From Pseudoxanthomonas helianthi (GTDB lineage Bacteria; Pseudomonadota; Gammaproteobacteria; Xanthomonadales; Xanthomonadaceae): a stretch of DNA of 64,000 nucleotides. The DNA is taken from assembly GCF_017939625.1 (NCBI RefSeq), contig NZ_JAGKTC010000001.1, forward strand, positions 1,024,519 through 1,088,518. The letters are read 5' to 3'. The notes beneath the pieces were generated by a model that was not told where the DNA came from, searched no databases, and saw only the letters and a list, made by a program, of their open reading frames with translations. Positions 1 to 8,677 of this stretch are shown here, piece by piece (positions within the stretch are counted from its first letter, which is position 1; every line of letters starts with the position of its first letter). A program made the position numbers and the translations under genes.

Positions 1-1
1 T

Positions 2-1231
2 CGCCTGGAAACGATCCTGCAAGCGCACGGCAAGCGCCTGCTCGGCTGGGACGAAATCCTCGAAGGCGGGCTGGCGCCCGACGCCACGGTGATGTCCTGG
101 CGCGGCATCGAAGGCGGCATCGAGGCGGCGAAACAGGGCCATGACGTGGTCATGTCGCCGACCTCGAGCATGTACCTGGACTACCTGCAGACCGATTCGC
201 CGAACGAATTCCCCGGCCGTCCCGCGCCGCGGCTGATTCCGATGGACAAGTTCTACGCCTTCGAGCCCGTGCCCGCGCAACTCGACGCCACGCAGCAGAA
301 GCACGTCCTCGGCCTGCAGGCGAACATGTGGACCACCGACAACCGCAGCTTCGCCGGGGTCGAACACAACACCTTCCCGCGCCTGCTCGCCGTCGCCGAG
401 ACGGGATGGACGCCGAAGGAACGGAAGGACTACGCGAGCTTCCTGCGGCGTTTGCCGGCGTGGACCCATCGCTACGAAGCCCTTGGCGTCGGCTACGCGC
501 GTACGCCATTCGAAGTGATCGCCGATGCCGCATTGCTGCCGGGACCGGGCGACTCCCCGCAGGGCGACGCACTGGTGACGCTCGCCAATCCGCTCGGTTA
601 CCCGATCCGCTATGCGATCGATGGCGCCGGGACGGACATGCCCAAGCTGGAATACCGGAAGCCATTGCGCATCAAGTTGCCGGCGCGACTTCGCGCTGTC
701 GCCCTCGCCGAGGGCCGGATCGTGCATCCGGTCCAGCGTTTCGATTTCAGCCGCACCGGTCTGCTGGCCCGCACCGACGAACAGCTGCAAACCTGCACCG
801 CCGACGGCCCGGTGCTGCGCATGGAAGACGACGGCCCCGCTACCGGCGTACGCGCGTTGTACAACGTGGCGATCATGGCGCCGTGCTGGCAATGGAAGGA
901 TGCGCCGCTGCAGGATATCGCCGCCATCGAGGTCCGCGCCGGCCGCCTGCCCTACCTCTTCAACCAGCGCGCCGAGGAAGACGCCGCACGCAAGTACCTG
1001 CCGGCGAAGAGCGCGCACGGCGAACTCGACGTTCGGCTCGATTCCTGCGATGGCGAAACCATCGCCACCGCGCCGCTGCCGGCCGAAGCGGGCGCCGATG
1101 GCTTCGCGACCCTGCGCGCGCCCCTGGCCCGCGAGCTGGACGCGCCGCATTCGCTGTGCCTGCGTTTCAGCGGGGATTTCCGCCCACGGATGTGGGTGCT
1201 GGACCGCGTTACCCTTTCACCGACTCCCTGA
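2..1231 (+). CDS. Beta-N-acetylhexosaminidase, GH20 (5' partial)
   Basis: This is the C-terminal 409 residues of a glycoside hydrolase family 20 enzyme, which removes terminal GlcNAc/GalNAc from chitin or glycan fragments. The reading frame is open from the window edge. Family landmarks are GWDEILEGG near the edge, VMSWRG, the tryptophan-containing QANMWTT, and the AETGWTP segment that closes the (beta/alpha)8 barrel. The catalytic Asp-Glu pair lies upstream, outside the window. About 230 residues after the barrel form a C-terminal beta-rich region. The stop lies 13 bp before the SIS-domain gene, so the two are probably co-transcribed and linked to amino-sugar use. A signal peptide cannot be judged because the start is missing. 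Confidence 0.9.
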   Translation, partial: RLETILQAHGKRLLGWDEILEGGLAPDATVMSWRGIEGGIEAAKQGHDVVMSPTSSMYLDYLQTDSPNEFPGRPAPRLIPMDKFYAFEPVPAQLDATQQKHVLGLQANMWTTDNRSFAGVEHNTFPRLLAVAETGWTPKERKDYASFLRRLPAWTHRYEALGVGYARTPFEVIADAALLPGPGDSPQGDALVTLANPLGYPIRYAIDGAGTDMPKLEYRKPLRIKLPARLRAVALAEGRIVHPVQRFDFSRTGLLARTDEQLQTCTADGPVLRMEDDGPATGVRALYNVAIMAPCWQWKDAPLQDIAAIEVRAGRLPYLFNQRAEEDAARKYLPAKSAHGELDVRLDSCDGETIATAPLPAEAGADGFATLRAPLARELDAPHSLCLRFSGDFRPRMWVLDRVTLSPTP

Positions 1232-1244
1232 GGCCGCGACCGCC

Positions 1245-3329
1245 ATGTCACGCCATCGCAAACCCGCCGTCGCCACCTTCCTGCTCGTCTGCGCCGCCGG
1301 TCTCGCCCATGGCAAGACCGCTGTGAAGGAAGACATCCTGCGCCTGCTCGGCATCGAACCTTCGGAGCAGTCGCGCGACTACGTGCAGAACAAGCAGCAG
1401 TTCCAACTGCACACGCTGCTGACCGAGCAGCGCCATCCGCAGACCATGGACCTGAGCCGCAGCATCGCCGGCGACACCACCGCGGGACTGCAGGAGCTGT
1501 TCGCCGTCGACCGCGACGTGGCGGCGACGATGAACGCAGTCGCCGACGACCCTGCGCGCCTGGCCAAACTGCAGGACGCCTCGCAGGCGATGCAGGATGC
1601 GCTGAAGAACGGCCATCGCGTCTATTTCTACGGCACCGGGTCTACCGGCCGCCTCGCGGAAACGCTGGAAAGCGGACTGTGGCGCCCGTTCTGGGCGCGC
1701 CTTGCGCGGGACGGAAAGATCTGGCGCAAGGTGCAGAAGGCGTATCCGGGCATCCAGGATCGCGTGCGCGGCGAGATCACCGGCGGCGACCGCGCGCTGG
1801 TGTCCTCGCTGGAGGGCTTCGAAGACCTGCAGCTGATCGGCAAGCTGCAATTGCACGACAACGGCATCGGCAAGGACGACGTGGTGTTCGCCGTCACCGA
1901 GGGGGGCGAGACTTCGGCGGTGATCGGCACCGCCAAGGAAGGCGCCGTGGTCAACGGCAACGACCCGGACAAGACCTGGTTCGTCTACAACAATCCCGAC
2001 GAGGTGTTGTTGCCGTTCGTGCGCAGCCGCGAGGTGATCGAACACCCCGGCATCACCAAGCTCATGCTGGCGACCGGACCGCAATCGATCACCGGCTCCA
2101 CCCGCATGCAGGCCACCACCACCAGCCTGTATGCGCTGGGGGTGACGATGGAAGACGCGATCCACGCCCTGTTGAAACCGGTGCTGTCCAAGCGCGAGCT
2201 GGCGGCGTTGGGTTTCGACGGCAACGCGACGATCGCCTCGCGCCTGCACGATTTCGCCACGTTGCAACAGACCATCGCCGCGACCGCGCCTCGCCTGGCC
2301 GCGTGGACGGATCGCGAGTCGTCGACCTATGCCGCCGGGCATCGCACCACTTACCTCGCGCAGCGCGCGCTGATGGCGGTGTTCGTCGACGTGACCGAGC
2401 GCTCGCCGACCTTCCGCCTCGCCCCGCTGGACCGCGCCAACGCGACCGAGCGCAAGTCGTGGATCCAGGTATGGACGCCGGCCGCCGATGCCGGCGCCGC
2501 GTGGGATGCATTGCTGCACCGCCCGTTCCACGGCCTCGACCCGGCGTTGTACGCGAAGCCGTTCGATACGCAGATCGAGGACCCGTGGCTGCACGCCGCC
2601 GCGCAGCGCAGCTTGGCCAACGCCGGCGCGGAACAGCAATGGTTGTACGACCTGTCGTTCTCGGCGGACAACCTGCGCAGATCCGGTCCGGGCGAAGGCG
2701 ATCACGGCGCGATGATCCTGCTAGGCAATGAATCGCCGCGAATCGGCGAACAGTGGTTGCGGACCTTCGCCGAGCAGGGCGCGGTGCCGGTCGTCGTCCA
2801 CGTCGGCAACGCACCGCTGTCGGCTGATGCGCTGGACGCCCTGCACCGGCAGCTGCCGCAATTGGCGGTGTTCGACTTCACCATGCCGTTCGCCCACGAC
2901 CCGCTGCAGGTGAGCCAGACCCTGGGCCTGAAGATGCTGCTCAACGCGCATTCGACCGGAATCATGGCCAAGCTCGGCCGCGTGGTCGGCAACACGATGA
3001 CCGCGGTGCAGCCGAGCAACCTGAAGCTGTACGGCCGCGCCACCTTCCTGATCCAGTCGCACGTCAACGCGGTGCTGTCCAGCGCGAAATGGAAGCAGGC
3101 CCATGGTGAGACGCCGCCGTTGACCTACGCACAGGCCAACGCAGTGCTGTTCGACGCCATCGGCAAGCGTTCCGGCAATCCGGCGCTGACCGGCAGCCCC
3201 GAGGTGGAGCTGGCCATCGTGCGCATCCTGGAGAGCCTGCGCCTGCAGCGCGCGATATCGTGGGACGCCGCCGCCGCGCTGCTGCGCGAACGCAAGCTGG
3301 ACCCGTATCTGGCGGGCTACGACGACTGA
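1245..3329 (+). CDS. MurQ/GKRP-like double SIS-domain protein with signal peptide
   Basis: This 694-residue protein resembles N-acetylmuramic acid 6-phosphate etherase (MurQ) and the eukaryotic glucokinase regulatory protein. The first SIS half has the sugar-phosphate loop GTGSTGRLAETLES. The later KLGRVVGN and QPSNLKL segments match the MurQ signature. MurQ is about 300 residues, so this is a duplicated, GKRP-like layout. The ATG at 1245 was chosen because the frame extends upstream only through the hexosaminidase gene. From that ATG the N-terminus (MSRHRK, then a hydrophobic run ending AHGK) reads as a Sec signal peptide, which is odd for a family acting on cytosolic sugar phosphates. Its substrate is not known to me; the neighbour suggests amino sugars. 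Confidence 0.75.
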   Translation: MSRHRKPAVATFLLVCAAGLAHGKTAVKEDILRLLGIEPSEQSRDYVQNKQQFQLHTLLTEQRHPQTMDLSRSIAGDTTAGLQELFAVDRDVAATMNAVADDPARLAKLQDASQAMQDALKNGHRVYFYGTGSTGRLAETLESGLWRPFWARLARDGKIWRKVQKAYPGIQDRVRGEITGGDRALVSSLEGFEDLQLIGKLQLHDNGIGKDDVVFAVTEGGETSAVIGTAKEGAVVNGNDPDKTWFVYNNPDEVLLPFVRSREVIEHPGITKLMLATGPQSITGSTRMQATTTSLYALGVTMEDAIHALLKPVLSKRELAALGFDGNATIASRLHDFATLQQTIAATAPRLAAWTDRESSTYAAGHRTTYLAQRALMAVFVDVTERSPTFRLAPLDRANATERKSWIQVWTPAADAGAAWDALLHRPFHGLDPALYAKPFDTQIEDPWLHAAAQRSLANAGAEQQWLYDLSFSADNLRRSGPGEGDHGAMILLGNESPRIGEQWLRTFAEQGAVPVVVHVGNAPLSADALDALHRQLPQLAVFDFTMPFAHDPLQVSQTLGLKMLLNAHSTGIMAKLGRVVGNTMTAVQPSNLKLYGRATFLIQSHVNAVLSSAKWKQAHGETPPLTYAQANAVLFDAIGKRSGNPALTGSPEVELAIVRILESLRLQRAISWDAAAALLRERKLDPYLAGYDD

Positions 3330-3340
3330 ACCGCGCCCTG

Positions 3341-3401
3341 TGGGAGCGGCTATAGCCGCGATGGTCTGTCGCGGGATTCATCGCGGCTATAGCCGCTCCC
3401 A
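3341..3401. repeat. Paired inverted REP-like element (GTGGGAGCG family)
   Basis: Two 23-bp arms (3341-3363 and 3379-3401) are exact reverse complements. Each contains the inner palindrome CGGCTATAGCCG. The element fills the convergent junction between the SIS gene and the VanZ-like gene and could act as a bidirectional transcript end. Confidence 0.85.
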
Positions 3402-3411
3402 CCAAGCCGTT

Positions 3412-3825
3412 CTACGAACCGCGCGTGTCGAATTTCAACAGCAGGTCGCGCAACGGCGTCAGTCGCGTGCCCAATCCGGCGATCACGCCCAGCGTATTGG
3501 CCAAGGCATCCTGCGCATCCGCGATCCGGTCGACGGTCAGCACGCCCTGCGCATATTCGACGCCGATGCCCAGCAGCACCAGGCCGATGCCGGCGCCGAG
3601 CAGCGAACTCCAGCGCGGGAACAACTGCACCGCCATCGCCGCCAGCGCAAGATAGGCGCTGGCATGCAGCAGCTTGTCGCCATTGGGCATGTCGGGTACC
3701 GGCACGTCGGCGGCCGGCAACAACGAACTGATCACCACGGCGGCGATGGCCGCGCACCACAGCGCGCTCCATAGCCAGGGGCGGCGGAACGGCTTCAACG
3801 AACGGCCGAATCGCAATGCGCTCAT
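3412..3825 (-). CDS. VanZ-like membrane protein
   Basis: This 137-residue protein has about four predicted membrane helices and the VanZ-family motif region DKLLHASAYLALA followed by GIGVEYAQ. VanZ relatives are small integral membrane proteins; the founding member gives low-level teicoplanin resistance by an unclear mechanism, and most chromosomal members have no assigned function. It lies 13 bp after the methyltransferase stop on the same strand, so the two probably form an operon. Length is normal for the family. No specific role can be inferred here. Confidence 0.75.
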   Translation of the reverse strand: MSALRFGRSLKPFRRPWLWSALWCAAIAAVVISSLLPAADVPVPDMPNGDKLLHASAYLALAAMAVQLFPRWSSLLGAGIGLVLLGIGVEYAQGVLTVDRIADAQDALANTLGVIAGLGTRLTPLRDLLLKFDTRGS

Positions 3826-3838
3826 TCCGATATCCCTT

Positions 3839-5023
3839 TCACAGCCGCCAGGTCAGGTCGCCGCCGAGGAAAGCGGCGCCGAGCTCCACATCGCGGGCGA
3901 AGCCCATCGCCTGGAAGCGCTCGCCCATTTCGGTCGGCAGGGTCAATTTCTTCGCCTCGTTGGCGAACTTCAACGACAGCTTCTCGTCGCCGCGCGCCTG
4001 CACTTCCTCGAGCCGTTGCGCCAGCCCATTGCCGAGCAGGAAGCCGGCCTGGTCGCAATAGCCGGCCAGGTCGAAGCCGGCACCGGTGCCCGCCTCGGCG
4101 AGCGCGGTGAAATCGACCGATGCGGTCAGGTCCTGCAAACCGGGCCACAGGTACGGATCGGCGTGCACGTGATGGCGGTAGAACGCGCGCAGGGTGCCGT
4201 CGTCGCGTTCGGGCAGGTAGTACTCGCCGCGCGGATAGCCGTAATCGACGAACAACATCGCGCCGGCGTCCAGTCGCCCCATCACCGCCTGCAGCCAGTA
4301 CGGCAGTTGCGGCAACAGTTCGGAACGATAGCCCTCGGCGAAGGGGCGCTCGAGGTACCGCTCGACATGGCGCACGGCCGCGGCCAGCAGCGCGTCGGCG
4401 GGACGGTCCGTACGCACGAAACGGCCTTCGCCGTCCAGCGCCACGTGTTCCTCGAACACCTCGCCGTCGCGCAAGGTGAAGCGCGGCGTCGGCAGGGCGT
4501 CGATCACTTCGTTGGCGAACAGCACGCCATGCCAGCGCGTCTGCAGCGGCTGTTCGAGCCACTCGACCCCGGCGAACACCGGCGGCGTCAGGCTGCGCCC
4601 GAGGCGTTCGCGCTGGCGCTCGCGCAGGTCGGCGCTGGGTTCGAGGATGCAGTAGCGCGCCGGCATCGCGTCCAGCTGCAGCAGGCGCTTGAGCACGGTT
4701 TCCGCGAAGGCGCCGCTGCCGCCGCCGATTTCGACGAACTCCGCTTCCGGCCCCAGTTCGCGCAGCACCGGCGCCACCGCCTCGGCCACGCAGGCGGCGA
4801 ACAGCGGGCCCAGTTCCGGCGCGGTGACGAAATCGCCGGCCGCACCGAACTTGGCGCTGCCGGCGCTGTAATAGCCCAGTCCCGGCGCGTACAGACAGCG
4901 TTCCATGAAACGCGAGAACGGCACGCTGCCGCCGTTGGCGGTGATCTCGCCGCGGATCAGCGCGGCCAGGCGCTCGCTGTGGCGCAGGGCGTCGTCGTCG
5001 GGAGCGGGAAGGTCGGCCTGCAT
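3839..5023 (-). CDS. SAM-dependent methyltransferase, MidA/NDUFAF7 family (DUF185)
   Basis: This roughly 394-residue protein belongs to the family of mitochondrial MidA/NDUFAF7, an arginine methyltransferase needed for complex I assembly; bacterial members are poorly characterised. Visible family segments are FSRFMERCLYAPGLGYYS, GDFVTAPELGPLF, the SAM-binding EIGGGSGAFA and later FVDYGYPRGEYY. The frame can be extended to 5092, but the start at 5023 (MQADLPAP) matches the family N-terminus, and a TACAAT-like -10 box on the minus strand at 5052-5057 would make the longer form impossible. It is upstream of the VanZ-like gene in a likely two-gene unit. Confidence 0.8.
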   Translation of the reverse strand: MQADLPAPDDDALRHSERLAALIRGEITANGGSVPFSRFMERCLYAPGLGYYSAGSAKFGAAGDFVTAPELGPLFAACVAEAVAPVLRELGPEAEFVEIGGGSGAFAETVLKRLLQLDAMPARYCILEPSADLRERQRERLGRSLTPPVFAGVEWLEQPLQTRWHGVLFANEVIDALPTPRFTLRDGEVFEEHVALDGEGRFVRTDRPADALLAAAVRHVERYLERPFAEGYRSELLPQLPYWLQAVMGRLDAGAMLFVDYGYPRGEYYLPERDDGTLRAFYRHHVHADPYLWPGLQDLTASVDFTALAEAGTGAGFDLAGYCDQAGFLLGNGLAQRLEEVQARGDEKLSLKFANEAKKLTLPTEMGERFQAMGFARDVELGAAFLGGDLTWRL

Positions 5024-5153
5024 GTGCCATGCTTTGCGTGGGGTGGGACCATTGTAGAACGAGCCGCGGAAAGCACCCGAAATGCCGCGCATTCGCTAGC
5101 CAAGGCCATTACCGGCGCCTAGAATCTCCGGTGGAGAACGCAGCGGAATTCCC

Positions 5154-5975
5154 ATGACTTATTGCGTCGGCATCGAGGTGGACGAAGGGCTGGTGTTCGC
5201 CGCGGACACCCGCACCAGCGCCTCGTTCGACGATGTGCGCGTGTATCGCAAGATGCACGTGTTCGAATGGCCGGGCGAACGCGTGTTCGTGGTCATGTCG
5301 GCGGGCAACCTGGCCACCACCCAGCTGGCCATCTCGCGCCTGCAGCGCGATGCCGACGATCCGCAGGCCGCGCGCAGCCTGCGCACCTTCAAGCACCTGT
5401 ACGAGGTCGCCGAATACATCGGCGAGGTGCTGGTCGCCAGCCAGGTCAAGGTCGGCGACGACGCGCAGATGCAGGGCGTCAACGTGCAATCGACGCTGAT
5501 CCTCGGCGGACAGATCGCCGGCGAACGCCCCGGCCTGTACATGATCTACCCGTTGGGCAACTGCATCGCGAGCTCGCCGGAAACGCCGTACCTGCAGATC
5601 GGCGAGTCGAAGTACGGCAAACCGATCCTCGACCGGATCCTGCGTCCGCAGACTTCGCTGGAAGACGCCGCGCGCTGCGCGCTCGTTTCGCTGGATTCGA
5701 CCATCCGTTCCAACCTGTCGGTCGGCATGCCGATCGACCTGGCCCTGCTGCGTGCCGGCGACCTGAAGATCACCCGCAAGATGCGCCTGGAAGCGGACAC
5801 GCCGTTGTACGCGGAAATCCACGACACCTGGTCGCGCAAGCTGGAGGCGGCGATGCACAGCTTGCCGCGCTTCCCGTGGGAGCCGGCCCGGGAAACCGAC
5901 GAGCCCGCTTCCTCCTTGCCGCCGCGGCGCACGCCCGCGCGACAGGATCCGGGCGACGCGCAGGGACAGCAGTAG
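5154..5975 (+). CDS. Anbu, proteasome-related Ntn hydrolase
   Basis: Anbu is the bacterial ancestral-beta-subunit relative of proteasome and HslV. Removal of Met1 exposes Thr as the N-terminal nucleophile (MTYCVGIEVDEG). Counting that Thr as 1, Asp17 (FAADTRT) and Lys32 (VYRKMHVF) match the proteasome catalytic triad. The protein is 273 residues, a normal length, with a proline-rich C-terminal tail after about residue 240. Its usual genomic partners, an alpha-E protein and a circularly permuted ATP-grasp protein, lie immediately downstream on the opposite strand. No transglutaminase-like gene, the other common partner, is present. The physiological substrate of Anbu is not settled. Confidence 0.88.
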   Translation: MTYCVGIEVDEGLVFAADTRTSASFDDVRVYRKMHVFEWPGERVFVVMSAGNLATTQLAISRLQRDADDPQAARSLRTFKHLYEVAEYIGEVLVASQVKVGDDAQMQGVNVQSTLILGGQIAGERPGLYMIYPLGNCIASSPETPYLQIGESKYGKPILDRILRPQTSLEDAARCALVSLDSTIRSNLSVGMPIDLALLRAGDLKITRKMRLEADTPLYAEIHDTWSRKLEAAMHSLPRFPWEPARETDEPASSLPPRRTPARQDPGDAQGQQ

Positions 5976-5982
5976 CGAGATC

Positions 5983-6063
5983 GTGGGAGCGGCCTCGGCC
6001 GCGAATGCTCTCGTGGATCCCTCAGTCATTTTCAAAAGCATTCGCGGCCACGGCCGCTCCCAC
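5983..6063. repeat. Paired inverted REP-like element (GTGGGAGCG family)
   Basis: The left arm (5983-6009) and right arm (6037-6063) are near-perfect reverse complements around GTGGGAGCGGCC and GCGAATGCT, with a short spacer. It sits at the convergent junction of the Anbu gene and the alpha-E gene. Confidence 0.85.
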
Positions 6064-6074
6064 CCAGCCCGCAC

Positions 6075-7016
6075 TCAGCCGTTGAAATAGCCTTCGGCGA
6101 TGGCCTCGTGCAGGCCGCCCAGGTGCATCTGGATCTCGTCCATGAGCGTTGTCGGATTGCCTTGGACCAGCGCCACCGGGTCGGCATTGCGCACCAGGCC
6201 CATGACCCGGTTCATGCGTCGCTCCACTTCCGGACGCGTCGGCATGCTGGGCAGGACGCGCTGGGCGCGGGTCAGGCAGAACTGCACGCTGCGCGGGAAT
6301 TCGGCGTTCTGCAACAGGAAGCGCAGGGCCAGTTCGCCGGTCACCCGCTGGCGCATCTGGCGACGGAACATCTGGTAAGCGGCCAGCGATCGCAGCACCG
6401 CCATCCATTGCATGTTGCGGAAGGTCTCGCGGTCTTCCTCGTTGCGCGGCGTGACCAGGCCCGAAGCGCCCGCATCGACGATGCGGGTGGTCATGTCGGC
6501 CTGCTCCAGCGCCGTCCCCAGGCGCAGGAACTGGAAGCCGATGTCGCGGCTGACGTTCGACGACAGCAGGGCCGACACCTTCAGGCAGCCATCGGTGATC
6601 CGGTTGAGGAAATCGATGCGGTAGCGCCGGCCGATGCTGCGCTCGCCATCGCCGTCGATGTAGATGTGCAGGTCGTTGACCGCTTCCCACACGTCCTGCG
6701 GCAGGCTGTCGCGGATGCCGCGCAGGATCTCGCGCGCGGCATCGATGGAACTCCCCAGCGAGGAAGGATTGCGCCGGTCCAGCAGCAGGAAGCGCATCAC
6801 TTCGGCGTCGCCGACGTTCCGTCCCGCCTCGGGGAAAAGCTCCGCAAACACGTCGCCGACGCCGACCGTGTCGATCAACGGCCGCCACGCGAAATCCACC
6901 GAGCGCGGCAGGTCGAGCTGCAGCTGGCTGCCCACGCCGACCAGGCGCGCGGTGTTCTCCGCACGCCGCACGTAACGGCTGAACCAGTACAGATTGTCCG
7001 CCACGCGCGACAGCAT
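6075..7016 (-). CDS. Alpha-E domain protein (DUF403), Anbu partner
   Basis: This 313-residue all-helical protein is a member of the alpha-E (DUF403) family. The N-terminus MLSRVADNLYWFSRYVRRAE is the typical family opening. Comparative genomics places this family with circularly permuted ATP-grasp enzymes and Anbu, and a peptide-ligase-linked role has been proposed. The start codon overlaps the stop of the ATP-grasp gene by one base (TGATG), which indicates translational coupling. Biochemical function is unproven. Confidence 0.85.
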   Translation of the reverse strand: MLSRVADNLYWFSRYVRRAENTARLVGVGSQLQLDLPRSVDFAWRPLIDTVGVGDVFAELFPEAGRNVGDAEVMRFLLLDRRNPSSLGSSIDAAREILRGIRDSLPQDVWEAVNDLHIYIDGDGERSIGRRYRIDFLNRITDGCLKVSALLSSNVSRDIGFQFLRLGTALEQADMTTRIVDAGASGLVTPRNEEDRETFRNMQWMAVLRSLAAYQMFRRQMRQRVTGELALRFLLQNAEFPRSVQFCLTRAQRVLPSMPTRPEVERRMNRVMGLVRNADPVALVQGNPTTLMDEIQMHLGGLHEAIAEGYFNG

Positions 7017-8488
7017 CAGGCGCTCCTCGCGAGCGCGCCGAGCTCGGCTTCGTCATCCAGATCGACCACCCAGGTGTCCTTGGCGCCACCGCCCTGCGAC
7101 GAATTGACCACCAGCGAGCCCGGCACCATCGCCACCCGGGTCAACCCGCCCGTGGTGACGTAAGTGTCCTCGCGCGACAGGATGAAGGGGCGCAGGTCGA
7201 GGTGGCGCGGGGACGGGCCCTTGTCGGTGACGATCGGCGCGGTGGACAGCGACAGCGTCGGCTGGGCCATGTAGTTGCGCGGATTGGCCTCGATCAGCTT
7301 GCGGAACTTGTCGCGCTCCCGCTTGGTCGCGCGGGGCCCGATCAGCATGCCGTAGCCGCCGGATTCGTTGGCCGGCTTCACCACCAGTTCGTCGATGTGC
7401 TCGAGCACGTACTTGCGGTCCTTCGCGTTGTGGCACAGGTAACTCGGCACGTTGGGCAGGATCGGCTCTTCGTCCAGGTAGTAGCGGATCATCTTCGGCA
7501 CATAGGCGAACACGACCTTGTCGTCGGCCACGCCCGCGCCCGGCGCGTTGGCCAGCGCGACCTTGCCCGCGCGCCAGCTGCGGATCAGACCCGGCACCCC
7601 GAGCACCGAATCCGGATGGAACACCTCCGGATCCAGGAACAGGTCGTCCACGCGCCGGTAGACCACGTCGACGCGTTGCGGGCCGTACACGGTGCGCATG
7701 TAGGTGCAGTCGTCGTCGGCGACGAACAGATCGCTGCCTTCGACCAGCTCGATGCCCATCGCCTGGGCCAGGTACGCATGCTCGAAATAGGCGCTGTTGA
7801 ACACGCCCGGCGTGAGCAGTGCGATCACCGGCGTGTCGCCCGGGCGCGGCGACAACGCCGCCAGGGTGTCGTACAGCTGCGACGGATATTCGTCGACCGG
7901 CAGGATCGAACTGGTCTCGAACAATTCCGGGAACACGCGTTTGGCCACCATGCGGTTCTCCAGCATGTACGACACGCCGGAGGGAATGCGCAGGTTGTCC
8001 TCCAATGCGTACAACGTGCCGTCGGCATCACGCACCAGGTCGCTGCCGCAAATGTGCGCCCACACGCCCAGTGGCGGCCGGATGCCCACGCATTGGGGGC
8101 GGAAATTGACCGAATCCTTCAACAGCATCGCCGGGAACACCTTGTCCTTGACGATCCGTTGCGGGCCGTAGATGTCGCCGATGAACAGGTTCAAGGCCTG
8201 CATGCGTTGCTTGAGGCCGGCTTCGGTGCGTTCCCATTCGCTGCGCGGGATCACCCGCGGGATCAGGTCGAACGGCAGCGTGCGATCGACATTGCGGCCA
8301 TCGGAATACACGGTGAAGGTGATGCCCTGCACGCGGGCGACGACATCGGCGGCCAGTTGGCGTTCGGCGATTTCGCGACCGGAAAGGCCCGACAGGTATT
8401 CGACCAGCCGTCTGGCCGCCGGCCGCGCCTGGCCATCGGCCTGGATCAGCTCGTCATAGGTGGTGGTGCGGTATTTCGCCCAGTCCAT
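7016..8488 (-). CDS. Circularly permuted ATP-grasp protein (DUF404/DUF407)
   Basis: This 490-residue protein belongs to the circularly permuted ATP-grasp type 2 family, predicted to form peptide or amide bonds using ATP. Recognisable segments are GITFTVYSDGRNVDRTLPFDLIP, the PSGVSYMLENR region, LTPGVFNSAYFEHAYLA, VVKPANESGGYGMLIGP (ATP binding) and the C-terminal DLRPFIL. The start at 8488 is preceded by a strong AAGGAAGGG ribosome site; the longer frame to 8656 runs through two inverted repeats and is not credible. It forms a two-gene operon with the alpha-E gene, facing Anbu. Confidence 0.85.
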   Translation of the reverse strand: MDWAKYRTTTYDELIQADGQARPAARRLVEYLSGLSGREIAERQLAADVVARVQGITFTVYSDGRNVDRTLPFDLIPRVIPRSEWERTEAGLKQRMQALNLFIGDIYGPQRIVKDKVFPAMLLKDSVNFRPQCVGIRPPLGVWAHICGSDLVRDADGTLYALEDNLRIPSGVSYMLENRMVAKRVFPELFETSSILPVDEYPSQLYDTLAALSPRPGDTPVIALLTPGVFNSAYFEHAYLAQAMGIELVEGSDLFVADDDCTYMRTVYGPQRVDVVYRRVDDLFLDPEVFHPDSVLGVPGLIRSWRAGKVALANAPGAGVADDKVVFAYVPKMIRYYLDEEPILPNVPSYLCHNAKDRKYVLEHIDELVVKPANESGGYGMLIGPRATKRERDKFRKLIEANPRNYMAQPTLSLSTAPIVTDKGPSPRHLDLRPFILSREDTYVTTGGLTRVAMVPGSLVVNSSQGGGAKDTWVVDLDDEAELGALARSA

Positions 8489-8509
8489 TCCCTTCCTTCG
8501 ACCATGCCG

Positions 8510-8588
8510 ACCGGACGTTGTCCGGTACGGTCTTGCGTTGCAACATGCCCGTAAAACGACACGAGCGTCAAGGTATTTTCTTGACGCT
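8510..8588. promoter_or_regulatory. Two inverted repeats between the ATP-grasp operon and the SDR gene
   Basis: ACCGGAC-GTT-GTCCGGT (8510-8526) lies about 22 bp upstream of the ATP-grasp start. AGCGTCAAG and CTTGACGCT (8564-8572 and 8580-8588) flank a GTATTTT loop. Both are in the divergent promoter region. They may be operators or RNA hairpins; the regulator is unknown. Confidence 0.45.
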
Positions 8589-8677
8589 TCATGTGCCTTT
8601 CGCTGCGTGCACCAAAGCGGTGCTCGAGCCATGGGAGTTGGGTGACAATGCACCATGAATCGTCATCGGAGCGTCTC

